64,000 nucleotides of DNA. Origin: Lingula anatina. Lineage: Eukaryota > Brachiopoda > Lingulata > Lingulida > Lingulidae. Location of the stretch: positions 1-64,000 of the forward strand of contig NW_019773737.1 of assembly GCF_001039355.2 (NCBI RefSeq), written 5' to 3'. The notes under the pieces were generated by a model, which had not been told where the DNA came from, ran no database searches, and worked only from the letters and a program-made list of their open reading frames with translations. Of this stretch, positions 15,101 through 25,515 are shown piece by piece (the stretch's first letter is position 1; each line of letters starts with the position of its first letter). The position numbers were made by a program, and so were the translations under genes.

Positions 15101-18100
15101 TCATTTTATAGTTTGTATGTTTCCACAATTGTAGTTTACATGTGTAATAACACATAAAGGACTAGACATTTGCGAAACAATGTATTGTTTTGAAGTGTGT
15201 ATGAGGGAGAGACAAACAGAGATTGAGTCTTGTTGCTTATTCTAGTCTCTTTGTTGTTATCGTCATCATCATTGTCATCATCGTCACCCATGTAGCTGGT
15301 GAAAGTTTGTATGTGGATGTGTTTGTTGAATTTAGATGTTGGGTTCTATTGTGTGATAGATTATCAGCAAGTCTTTGCATCTTCACACTATGGTCTAGGG
15401 ATGGTCTCTAATTTGTGTTCTTTGCCAAGTGCACTGACTGTACATGTATGGTAATGTTTATGTATGCTTATGTTGTATAGGTCTGATCACCAGTCTACAA
15501 ACTGTTGTTGTATGTGTTGTCTATTGTCCTGTTTTGTAGGTGGCTACTTTGACCGGTCTACTAGTCCACGACACAGTGCAATTCAGCGGGAGCTTTCACC
15601 GTCTCATTCTCTTCCTAGTTCATATTCTGCAGGCAAGTATTGCATGGCTTACAACTCTATCTCTTTGTCTCTCTATTTGGCTTTACATGCAGGCAGATGG
15701 CAGATTCTTCCTTCAGCATGACTATGACAATATGTAGTGTGTATGTATGTTGGAGGAGTTTTTCTCGTCTTTGTGGTGTTTTACTTTAATAGGTACCAAA
15801 AAAGTTTAGTAAATAGATAAATAAATAGAAAAGTAGTTATAAGACCTGGCTTGAAAATAATGTCATGTAATAAGGGTAGGTTTTTGATGACTGTTTAGAA
15901 TCATAACAGTTAATGTGTTCTTCTGTTGACTGTTATGTCTGTTGTATCTTGTGAATGTTAAATGAATATTGTGAAGTTATTTCGCTGTTTATATGAACAG
16001 GTCGTATCATAAATAAAATGGCGACTTAACAGTTTTTCTATGTTCTTTTTATTTATTTATTTTTTTATTAAAAAAATTTATTTACTAGGCTCTCCCGTTC
16101 TGCTGGATGGTGAAGAATACCAAAATATTGAACTGAAGAACTCTCATCCATTGTCCCACACAGAGTCTGGGAAGCAGGACTATAATTCAAACTCTGCCAA
16201 ATCTCACTACAGTACAGAGCAGCACACAACCAGCATGCGTGCTGTATCTGCCCAACAGACAAACTGTGATATTATAGTGACTGATACTGACCCACTGAGA
16301 AGACAGTACGTGGACACAGATCCCCTGAGAGGACCTCACGCTCCAGATACCGCCACCACGCCGGAGAAGCGCCCCAGTCAGCAGGAAGACATCTTGAGAG
16401 AACTGGTGAAGAACAAAGAGCTGTTGAGGTCCAGGCGGGGAGTGGTGCCCCATGGCCAGAGTGTGGATTCTGAGGTGTCTGAGGGATCCACACTGGTGAG
16501 TGATGGTTCTGATTGGGAAGGGAGAAGACCCAGGATAAATCATCAGACTATAAAACCTTCACTATCAGATAGTAGTGAACATGATATTGGAGGGGTAAGT
16601 CACAATGATAAAAGCATAGTACTAATATTCTTGTGACTGGCACCCAGGGTTCTTTCCAAACTTTTGCTCTCTGCATACCAAACATAGTCCCAATTCATTA
16701 ATTGTGCTCTAAATAACCTTTCTTTAATAGTATATATTTTAATCGACCATGCACTTGACCATTTCCTTGCATCTTTGTGGTATATTTGGTTTCTTCCTCA
16801 CAATTTATTTTAACAAAATTATTAACACCAACCTAACTTTCTTACTTCATTACAGACTAACAGGGATTTCAATTATGTAATTGGGCTTTTTTACCTTCAC
16901 ATGAGAACCATTCCATGCATGATCACTAAAATATTTGGTATTGGATTATGGCTGTGATGCATTTCTTTTCACTTTTTAGAAAGTTGAGCATTCATATGTC
17001 TGCAGCTGTATCCACCTGAAGTGTGATTTTACATATTATATTCACATCAACTATCTGGTTAATGGGAATTGTGCTTTGTTACAACTATCTTAATTATTCT
17101 TCAAATTTCTGTACAAAAGAAAATGGTGTCTTGATATACCATACTGTGTTTCTCAGATTTGAATGCTAGCACAAAAGGATTACATCTTTTAAGTTTCATT
17201 GTACTCCTATACATTGATACAAGAAGCAACTGTTTACTAACAAAGTTTATTCTGTTACTACTGTTCTTATGTATCATCCAATTTTACAGCTGGTAGGAAC
17301 GCGGTTATCACGTACTGCAAGTATATGGAGCAACAAATCCACTTTGAGTGGTGGATTCAGATTCAGAGATGGAAAACTGGTTCATGTCGGCCCTCTCAGT
17401 CCAACAACCACCAGGTTGTATTTGTTTCAACATCTCATAGGTGAGGACAATAACTATTTTCTTGCCTCTGTTAAACCAGCTTGAGTAGTTGGCTCAGTGG
17501 AAAAAAATAGTTTACAAACATGAACCAGCTGTGATGTTTTTATCAAGATTACAATTTATTTTTTAATTTATTTGATTGAGGGTTAGTGCACATTTCTTTT
17601 TAGCTTTTTATCCTGAAATGTGGTTCACATCCCTTATAACATGATTTTGAATGAAATAGGTATTTGCCCTACATTAGTCCATGGTGGAGATTACGGGAGT
17701 TGTTTTCTGCTTGTTTATTTTGTTTTCAACTGTTCATTTGCAGACAAAGATCGAAGCCGGCTGTGGGACCAGATGCAGTTTTGGGAAGATGTGTTCCTAG
17801 ATGCAGTGGCCCAGGAAAGGGATATTATTGGCATGGATCAGGGACCTGCTGAAATGATGGACAGGTAAATGAGGCTCAGGAGTATATCCCATCCAGTCTT
17901 AGAGATTATGTTGTCATGTTATAATTTTAAGACGGGGTTGTATTTCCCTACAAGACACATGGCTTGGTAAGATATTTTTATACAAAAAAAGAGTGATTAG
18001 GGAGGCTATTCATCAACTGTTCCTATTTTGCTGATTGTTTATTCATTGGCATATAAACATACAGGTAGGCAAATACATAGATGTATTGAAACATATGGTT

Positions 18101-21100
18101 AAGGTATTTGTGATACTGGTATTTTCGTGATTTTAGGTACAAAGACTTGGGTGCTGCTGAGAAGAAACGTCTGGAACAAGATGAAGACCGACTTTTGGCC
18201 AACATGCTCTACAACCTGATAGCTTTCATGGTCATGATGAAAGTGAATAAACAAGAGATACGACGCAAAGCCAGAAGAATGTTGGGAAAATGTCACATTG
18301 GGCTGCACTACAGTCAAGAAATCAATGAACTGTTAGATAATTTGACCAACCTGGTAGGTGGTTGTGTGTTCATTTGTGATTACACTTAAGATTGGAGATA
18401 TGCCTAGGTACCATATATAATTGATCCTTTTGTATCAGTCCCATGTAAAGAATTTGAACTATGGTGAATATACGTATGATGCAGTAACAGTTAAATCAGT
18501 TTTATCATTGAAGAGTGTTAAGAATGTCATTTTTCAGAAAGTGATTTTTAATTGCCTCAGAGTGAATGTTCTACTTTCACCAAAATAAGATATTAACCTT
18601 TATTTCCCCTGTTTTAGCATGGTAATGACATTGATCTGAAACCCCTTGGTAGTCGCATGATGCAAAAGCAATCTTTCACAGTGCACTGGGGACCAGACAA
18701 CACTGGAGATATGCTCTTCATGGAGGTAATAGTTTGCTATTTTAACACACAGTAGAATGAAGGTTTGTATTATGTATGAAGCTTCAGGTCGTCATGTTTA
18801 TTTGTGATACATTCTGTTAATGTGTGAAAATGATGTAACTTCACAACTTGCAATTGAATTCTGACTGGACAGAAAAGAAGACATGATTATTTTATTATAC
18901 TAGCAGTGGATTAAGAAAAGGAGCTGATTGAAAAGGGGTGTTTTGATAGTTGTCACACAGCTACTTCAATGTTTCAGGTGTGTGATGACTGTATAGTGCT
19001 GCGTAGTGTGATGGGGATTATTTGTGACCGCTGGTGGTATGAGAAGCTGGTCAACATGACTTACTGTCCAAAAACCAAGGTTCTCTGTCTCTGGAGAAAA
19101 AACGGGGACCAGACACAGCTCAATAAGTTCTACACCAAGAAGGTATAAAAGGATGATCTCTTTAATGTTGCCTATATTGGACATTGTATATTGCCAGTTC
19201 ATAATATATTTGTATTTTGTTATATCCTAAGTGAGCACAGCATGTGGTGATGTAACAATAACATAAGATCATATCAATCTTAAGATATAAAATATGGAAT
19301 GGATTGTGCTTTTGATATGTTGAGAAAATTATATTTTCAGTGCAAAGAGCTCTATTTCTGTGTAAGAGAATCAATGGAAAAGGCTGCTTTAAGGAATAAT
19401 GGGAAAATACCAGGTAATACTAAGATTTATAAAATTTTAATTTAAATTAGTTTGCCTGTATTTTAAATTTTATGGTCCTTTGAAAATGCTGCTTCTCTTG
19501 AGTCATATCTAGTTTTTACTATTTATCTAAAAGAAGAAATGATTTCAGTATAGTTTTGATGATATTTATTTTTTCAAGCTGTCTTATCTAAAATTAAAGA
19601 ACAGCAGTATTCCTTTCCTTATATTTTTATTTTTCAAAAAAGACTGGAAAAGATGCTGTTAACAGTGAATAATGTAGGTGTAGTGTGGTTAAATCTCTTA
19701 ATTTGACATTGCTTTGGCAGGACCTGAACTTGGTGGAGAATTCCCTGTGCAAGATCTCAAGACGGGCCAAGGTGGACTGCTTCAGGTTTGCATGGAAGGC
19801 ATTGGGCTTCTCTTGGAAAGCAGCAAGGTCAGTGCTGCCACCTATACTGTCATTCATTGGATCTATATTTATAGGGCACTGCTGCTTGCGGGCTGTCTGT
19901 TGTAGTGAATGGTTTCTTAGCTGTCTGGTTGTTAAAATATTTGCGATTCTAATATTATACATTTTTGAATGTTTTCTTCGTAGGACTACCTTTTAGTGAT
20001 TGTTTGATTTAAAGTGCTATTTTTTAACATTTATATGGAATCTATTTGCTTCAAGCAAAGATCATTGAACACTTTATGCTTTTCTAGGGGTGTCACATCC
20101 ACTGACGTTTTTAAGGGATCTGTTTTTGTGAAAATGTATATTGATATGGCTTTCTATAACAGATATTGCCTTGCGGTACTGACATAACTTTGTTAACAGA
20201 ATTTTTTTTCTTTTTGGTTATTACTTAACATTATAACTGAATAATCCATGAAAATTCCATAATTCATCAAATTCATTTCTAAAATGTTATCTAGAAAAAC
20301 ATCATAACTGTGCAAAATGGTTTAAGCCTTGGGTTGAAATATTTAATGTTCGAAAAGCTTAAGGAGATAAGTTATGACACTGTGTCAGACATATTTTTGC
20401 AATGGGACAAATATAGAACTGGAAGGATCCCAGATCATAATTAACTGTATTTGTTGAGGGAGAGCTGCATCATCTATTATTGTGAATAGTAGCATTGACA
20501 GACTTGAAAAGTAAGTTCTTAAACATGACCCAGAGTGTCATAACAATAGAGAAACTAACCTTTCTTTCAGTGTTATCTTCTGTGACATTCACTGCTTTTT
20601 TTAATCATTTTACAGGTTTTCAATTGAAAATGAATGTCCTTTGAAGAATACTGAAGATTAAGTCTATTATCAGCTTGTCTGCACCTCTCTAGAGCTCCCT
20701 CTGCTTGCTGCATGTGTTTTATATATCATATTCATTCCGATGGGCATGGTTGTCTTTCTTGCAGTATGTGGACATACCAGATACAAGATGGTACCTGTAC
20801 TTGCATGTGCCAAATGGACATTCAAGACATAAGATGACAATGGGTCTTGCATGAGTCATATGGGCATACAGCACACTAGATGGCACCACGTCATGCATGC
20901 ACCATATGAACGTGCAAGTCACCATAGTTCCTATTCTTGCATGAGTAATTGTTGAGAAAGAAAAAACAGTGATGTGAGGTTGAACATTATTTGATTTTTT
21001 CGTGTCAAATTGGCTTTCGAAAATTTTCGGGATTTCATGTTGTTTATTTTTTTGACTGGGAATGGGATGTATTTTACAGGGAGAAGATACATGATGTTAC

Positions 21101-24100
21101 ACGTGGTATCCATTTTGATAATTTCTGGTATCAACTAATTTAACTTTATAAAATTGCCTAACTGTGCTTTTCTATTTTTCTTTCCCTCATCATACCATTC
21201 TGGGGCATCAGGACTTTGAGGTATGAAGCAGCGTGCAAATCTCTTGCGTGTTGCATGCCAACTACTAGATAGACAAAGCCTGTCCCTCAGTTGGCTTTTG
21301 CTTATTGGCTTCTGTTGTGGCTATTTCTTGCTGTGTCCTTTATGTTGATCAAGCTACCACTTGAAATACAGTAATGTCATATGTACCAAATTGTGATTCT
21401 TTATATATATTTATATATATTATATGTAGCTGTTTGTACTCTGTGGCGTTATTTATATTTGGAATGCTATTGTAATTTTTGTTCTTTTTTTTTTTTCAAT
21501 GAATTCATAAAACGTTGGCATGGATGGAAATTCATTAAGACTATTTTCAAATTTATTTTGATGAACACTAACAAGTATTATCTATGGTACTAATCCTAGC
21601 TTGAAATTCAGTATCCTTACAATTCAAAATGTCAGTAAAGTGTTTGCCATACACTTGGTATAATTGTGTAACTCGTATTCCAAGTGGTAGCACCACCCAC
21701 CAGATATCCTGTGGTTGTAAATTTTCTGTTTAGTTTCTCTTGCTCAATGTGTTTATTTTTTCTTATTTTCAGTTCTTTGTTGAGCTAAATCGTGTGAGGA
21801 AATGTTTCACACAGAAAGGCGGCATTTTTGTCCTTGAAGAATTTGGTAAGCCCTATGACTGTCATTATCTGCATCCAACCATCCGTCCGTCTTGTTTTCT
21901 TTCTGTTTGTTGCCACCTTGGCCTGTCTTGGCTGTTGTGACATAGATGGCACTGCAGTAGTATAGTCATGTAACTTTGCATTTGCAAACTTTTTATGTTA
22001 TGGAAGATATGAGAAGTTAAAATTTTGATTTCATAAACAAAAATTTCCTACTTTTTAGGAACCCTCACCTCAATATAACTACCCAGTTGGGGGGTTTACA
22101 AAATCCAACCTGCTAATGTGATATTGTTTATATAGAAAAAATTTCAGAATTTTTTATCAAGCTTATCATTGCAAAAAGAATTAAGAAGGCATGAATACCT
22201 GCAACTGTTGAGAATTTAACAAAATTATTGCATGGAACATGATGGCAGTCAGTCCACAAGCCAAGGTGTACATCCCAAAATCTACTTTCTTTCAGATGCC
22301 AAGAATAAAAAAGTAATCCAGAGAAAATACAAGTCCAGCATGGTAAGTGTTTTTCTTTTTCTAATAAAACAGATTTAAACTTAGATAAGAAGTATTGCTC
22401 TAGGTAGACTGTTGCTCGAGATCAGTCCTTATTTTTTTTCTTCACTTTGAAAATACTTACATGCATGAATAAGTCTACAAAAGACAGACTTAAAAAGCAA
22501 ACATGCAAATTCATGAGGGCATTGCATGAATATTTTTCCTTTACTTAGCTTGAATGCTTATATAAAAGTTACTTAAACCACTTTAGCAGTTTAAATAGGC
22601 ATTTATGATTAGCTTGTGACTACTGACTTTCTCCTATGGAGTCCAACTTCCTCTGCATCATATTTATTTGATAACCAAAATACACATATACAGAACTGTA
22701 CATTTGTTTATAGTAGGCATACAGCATGGAAAGGGTGGAAGTGCTTCATGGTGTGGACAAATTGCCTTGCCATGTAACACTTTATGTTTTTATCATGTTT
22801 GACAGTATTTTCTTTGTTGAACATCTAATTCTGTTGCTTAGTATAGAGTAGATGTGTTATATCTATTTCTCTTTGTTATATCACAAGTGACCTGAGTGAA
22901 ACCACATTTTGCACTACATTTATACGTGATTGAAGTGCATTCTTCCTATAGCTTGCATGTTATTTGGTCAACATTCAAAGATCAGCAATGGTGAATGTCA
23001 AATGTAATCATTCCCTCAGATCAGCTAGAAACTTGGAAGTGTGTAATGTCATTTTTAGTGTGGTTATATTTTATGAATGTTTAAGTTGATGTAGTGATTT
23101 TTTCTCCCTGACAGGCTGCCCAAATTATTCACGCAGTTCATCGGACAATCTCAGTACAACCTGCACTTTATACTTTCCCTCAAACACACCGTCTGCAGCA
23201 TCCAGACAGCAGCCTGCGCAAGAACGGCACCGTGCCCAATGGTTATTTGCAACACAGTATGCCTTCTTTCCATTTGTACTTGCTATATATATATATTTTA
23301 GACTTCATGACTGATGTCATCTTGCTACCATAGTTGCATGTGTTAGTAGCACAGTATTTGTAACAGTAGTAGCGTATGATAACAGTCCAGCACTGCCTGC
23401 ATGCAAGGTTTATTGTAACCCAGACAGTAGTCTCCATACTTCAATTGGATGACAGGATTTCATCTATAAGAAAATTAAATCCCACAAATTTAATCATTAT
23501 TATTTAAAAAAAAAAACGTTTTCTTTGGGCAGTTGAACTTTTGTAAGCTTCTGTAATTCTGTTACATATAGAAAGATTACCTGAATAAATGTAAGAAGCC
23601 ATCCCAGGGACATTAAAGATAAAGCCATCACTTTTGAATCTTTTTCTATCTTTTGAACATTTGAACAGCAACACTGAGATATCTGGCTGTGTTTAGACAT
23701 CAGGTCCTATAAACCGATTAGGTGTTTGCTAAGACTACTTGCAGATTTTTTATCCCTAATGACCTTATTAACTACCAAACCTATGTATTAATCAACACAG
23801 TGCACAATTATTTAGCACCAACAAAGTGATACCTGGCACTAACAGTCATCCCCTCTGGTAGCACTGGTTAATTTGTGGGTTATGTGGTTAATATGGGTGT
23901 TAGTGCTAAGAGATCTGCGGGTTGTTTTAGTAAAAGTCTTATTTGTTTCATAAGGCCTGGACATACAGATTTCTTACATGGAAATTTTTATGCATCTCTG
24001 TTTGGTTTTTGCTTATTGCTGCATTGTCAGAATGAAACTCAAAAGCAGCAGTGTTGGGAAGCAACAATACTAGAGGCGAATCTTTCCTTTTTAGATGTAT

Positions 24101-25515
24101 GGAGACTAGTGTTGTATGGCATGGCAATTACTTTACTTACATATTCACATTTCCTTTGTTTTATTAACAGGCTGCAGATCTCACAACTGTTAGAGGCTGC
24201 TGTTCAACTGGTGTCTTGGCATGTTTTATTTTTTGTGTGCCTTTTATATAACTAAATCAGAGTTTAAGAGGTGAATTAATCAGTGCACTTGTTAACCAGC
24301 AGATTTATGTGCTTTCATCTTTTGAGCTGTTTGATTTATGAGGTTGAAAGCATGATTTGGGTTAATCCAATTTCCAGCGCCATTTTGCATTCATGTATGA
24401 AGGACAATTGATTTATCACAAACTCTCCCCCTCAAGCAAATATTGCATTCAGGACAAAAGCTGCTTATAATTATCCAGGATTGAGAGTTTGAAACAGTTG
24501 CCCTGCGTGCACACAATAATAACACCATAATATATGGCGTGCAACCATTTCAAGTAAATCAAAGTTATTTTTGATTTATTGATCAAACTGATATATGATT
24601 TTACATTTATGTTTTTATTTGTTGTAAGTAAAATGAAAGCCCAAAGTGTTGCAAGTATGGTTTGAGAAGGTTTTTTGACGAAACAAAAATATCTAAGTAT
24701 ATGGGTATGAACTTCGAGTATTAGGGTTTTAGTGTCCATATTAAATTGGTGCCTTTGAACAATATGTGGTAATTAAAAGATGACTTAGCACCATTTTGAA
24801 TGGTAAAATCTGCAGCACAGCACATGATTTAATGCAGTGGATACTTGTTAGAGATTATACTATTCAATAACTAATATCCTAGGAATTTTTCACTTGGCTT
24901 CAATATTTATGAAGTGCTCTTAACACACCGAATTTTAAATGTTATAAGTAATAAGAAGCACCAACTTAACTTCTTTATTTGCTATGCTAACTGGGAAGGT
25001 TTATTTTAGACAATAATGATTACCATATTTCATCAACAGTTTTAATTAAGAAATATAATTTAAGAAATTTTTAACTGTAATTTTTACATCTAAATTACTG
25101 ATTTTATGACAAATTGTCACACAGTATTATTTTGCTTGTGTTAACAATGTTGAAGCGCATGAGTGTTTTTAATACTGCACGTTTGATATGAGCTTTTTAT
25201 GTGGATGCTTTTCCTTGGCTTATGAATGACATGACAGTGATCTAAACAAGTAAACAGAATTCAAAATTTTAAAGCAATTGTTGGTTTTATTTTTCATACC
25301 ATGTCTTATTTCAGGCTGATGACATCTGCTATGCTGTGTTGTGTGTATTTTCTTACGTGGCTGCTGGAATGGAACAACAGCAGCAACAGCAACAAAAACA
25401 GCCACAAAAACAACAGAGAGAATCTACAAGAGAAAGCATGCATTCAAAACGTCCTTCAAGCGACAGTCAACAACCAGATTATATACTGCAGAGAGAACTG
25501 CCAGTGACTGGTTGA
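150..25515 (+). CDS. MADD: MADD / Rab3 GDP-GTP exchange protein (DENN domain), 5' end outside window
   Basis: MADD family proteins are Rab3/Rab27 exchange factors and KIF1 cargo adaptors that also bind TNF receptor 1. Exons by splice sites and frame: 150-308, 1489-1620, 3678-3791, 4284-4364, 4698-4871, 6196-6354, 6569-6782, 6992-7099, 7360-7574, 7787-7863, 8296-8500, 8752-8869, 9794-10057, 11239-11298, 12842-12956, 13235-13421, 13916-14107, 14550-14652, 15540-15632, 16089-16594, 17290-17440, 17744-17864, 18137-18353, 18618-18725, 18978-19142, 19341-19413, 19721-19827, 21773-21845, 22296-22342, 25315-25515. The phases agree throughout and sum to 4539 nt (1512 residues plus stop). The first six or seven exons are the DENN core ([33 protein letters not shown]). 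A Ser-rich linker follows, then the conserved C-terminal region ([61 protein letters not shown]). The end is Gln-rich. About 200 N-terminal residues lie upstream of the window. The exon at 9794 has a weak acceptor and is the least certain. Confidence 0.96.
1881..1934 (+). pseudogene. Relic copy of the upstream MADD exon 3' end
   Basis: The 48 nt ending at 1934 match the last 48 nt of the MADD exon at 1489-1620 with about seven substitutions. The copy keeps the frame ([16 protein letters not shown] against [16 protein letters not shown]) but has no donor site after it. It looks like a partial tandem duplication of the exon and neighbouring intron that has since decayed. A use as an alternative exon cannot be excluded but lacks a GT donor. 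Confidence 0.65.
3154..3321. mobile_element. Short MITE with CAGGGGCGGAT termini (hAT-like)
   Basis: This 168-bp element begins CAGGGGCGGATCC and ends with the inverted sequence ATCCGCCCCTG. It is flanked by a direct repeat ACAAAG (3148-3153 and 3322-3327). The interior repeats a 'ctgaccgtcttcc' motif several times. The CAGGGGCGG-type terminus is common in non-autonomous hAT elements. The usual hAT target duplication is 8 bp and only 6 bp are clear here, so the class is tentative. Confidence 0.6.
4376..4398 (+). repeat. Poly-G tract next to a MADD splice donor
   Basis: An uninterrupted run of about 23 G starts 12 nt after the exon that ends at 4364. Runs of this length are length-unstable and often mis-sized in assemblies. 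G-runs just inside an intron can enhance donor use. Confidence 0.9.
4872..6195 (+). other. MADD intron with a foldback element
   Basis: AT-rich intron. The only structure I see is the 258-bp inverted repeat at 5403-5660 and an ATT microsatellite just before the acceptor (about 6158-6184). Confidence 0.6.
5403..5660. mobile_element. Foldback MITE-like inverted repeat
   Basis: The element begins TTGAGATAATGAG and ends CATTATCTCAA. Long imperfect arms continue inward, with 'gatcttaagttgaaacagagat' on one side mirrored by 'atctctatttcaatgtaagatc' on the other, and 'gaccttattgcaaggtctt' mirrored by 'aagaccttgcaataaggt'. Most of the 258 bp can fold into one stem. No coding capacity and no clear target duplication were seen. 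Confidence 0.6.
8017..8228. repeat. Two-copy tandem duplication, about 104-bp unit
   Basis: The block starting CTTCTTATAAGTTTTT at 8017 is repeated from 8121 with roughly 10% differences, and both copies run to the 'cttaagg.ttatagc' boundary. It lies in the MADD intron 7864-8295. Confidence 0.8.
8870..9793 (+). other. MADD intron, no recognised element
   Basis: AT-rich intronic sequence. No repeat, RNA gene or coding exon was recognised. The 3' acceptor at 9792-9793 (ttttaaag) is weak, with alternative AG dinucleotides nearby. Confidence 0.5.
10058..11238 (+). other. MADD intron, no recognised element
   Basis: 1.18 kb of AT-rich sequence with no convincing exon or repeat. Confidence 0.5.
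11569..12085. repeat. Degenerate tandem duplication, about 310-bp unit
   Basis: Two diverged copies (about 11569-11800 and 11879-12085) share ordered landmarks: 'tgttttTAATgatgg', 'ataatttga', 'gttgtggttgatatg', 'agttcattattag', 'gtttggtat' and 'gaatgtggga'. The copies abut the palindrome-headed repeat at 12098. It could be an older part of the same composite element or an independent duplication. Confidence 0.55.
12098..12639 (+). mobile_element. Palindrome-headed interspersed repeat, copy A (pearl/Helentron-like)
   Basis: Starts with a perfect palindrome with 14-nt arms (TATGTACAGACACA-GA-inverse). A CGTCGC-rich microsatellite follows (about 12140-12172), then a body with 'cgataagtggaaaaccatttt' and 'acgcaggtcaagttcgaaaatc'. 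It ends in 'gtctgtacatttgacagctttgctgccttgtt', which contains the small hairpin CAGC-TTT-GCTG. An N at 12394 interrupts it and marks a collapsed repeat or gap. The order of palindromic head, microsatellite, core repeat and 3' hairpin resembles non-autonomous Helentron-associated 'pearl' elements described in bivalves. That class is inference. Confidence 0.65.
12674..12808. repeat. Two-copy tandem duplication, about 67-bp unit
   Basis: The copy starting GGATGGGTAAAAGTAC at 12674 is repeated from 12741 (GGGATGGATAAAAATA), diverged by roughly a quarter. It sits just upstream of the MADD exon at 12842. Confidence 0.55.
14653..15539 (+). other. MADD intron, no recognised element
   Basis: Short CAT/GTC-rich simple sequence near 15255-15290 and otherwise unremarkable AT-rich intron. 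Confidence 0.5.
15631..16088 (+). other. Probable GC-AG intron in MADD
   Basis: The exon 15540-15632 ends TCTGCAG followed by GCAAGT. The phase 1 junction with 16089 (reading [12 protein letters not shown]) only works with this GC donor. The nearest GT (GTATTG) would leave phase 2 and break the frame. GC-AG introns with an otherwise perfect consensus (AG|GCAAGT) are a recognised minor class of the major spliceosome. Confidence 0.75.
16595..17289 (+). other. MADD intron, no recognised element
   Basis: AT-rich intron with no repeat or exon recognised. Confidence 0.5.
19828..21772 (+). other. MADD intron containing a three-copy tandem repeat
   Basis: This 1.9-kb intron has one structured block at 20787-20925. 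A TATA-rich simple tract lies at about 21400-21430. Nothing else was recognised. Confidence 0.5.
20787..20925. repeat. Degenerate three-copy tandem repeat, about 46-bp unit
   Basis: Three consecutive units begin GATGGTACC, GATGACAAT and GATGGCACC. Each contains a 'ttgcatg/tcatgcatg' core followed by a 'ccaaatgg/tcatatggg/ccatatg' core. The block is rich in CATG and CATATG palindromes. Confidence 0.55.
22343..23114 (+). other. MADD intron before the alternative exon
   Basis: AT-rich intron, no recognisable element. Confidence 0.45.
23115..23256 (+). CDS. MADD: Alternative MADD exon giving a different C-terminus
   Basis: This 142-nt open block has a good acceptor (ccctgacag) and donor (GTATGC). 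It starts in phase 0, continuing from exon 22296-22342, and encodes a short Pro/His/Gln-containing stretch including [11 protein letters not shown] and GTVPNGYLQ. It ends in phase 1, whereas the last exon is read in phase 0 when joined to 22296-22342. Including it makes the first bases of the last exon read AGC TGA, so the protein would stop at once and lose the conserved C-terminal segment beginning ADDICYAVL. It is therefore best read as a cassette exon that switches the C-terminus. Vertebrate MADD is known for extensive alternative splicing; this particular switch is inferred from sequence only. Confidence 0.6.
23257..25314 (+). other. Last MADD intron
   Basis: 2.06 kb without a recognisable exon or transposon. 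The block 23740-24430 is less simple in composition than neighbouring intron and rich in TAAT/ATTA-type motifs. See the findings for a low-confidence regulatory reading. Confidence 0.45.

Noticed and set aside
16187-16543. 118-codon minus-strand ORF
   Set aside because: Antisense shadow of the large MADD exon 16089-16594.
20690-20940. Possible extra MADD exon in the long intron
   Set aside because: A cttgcag acceptor-like site exists at about 20757-20763, but no phase-0-to-0 exon similar to the family follows; the region is a degenerate tandem repeat.
23875-24255. 126-codon plus-strand ORF in the last MADD intron
   Set aside because: No recognisable domain, and its phase and splice sites do not fit the MADD transcript; hydrophobic text arises from T-rich intron sequence.
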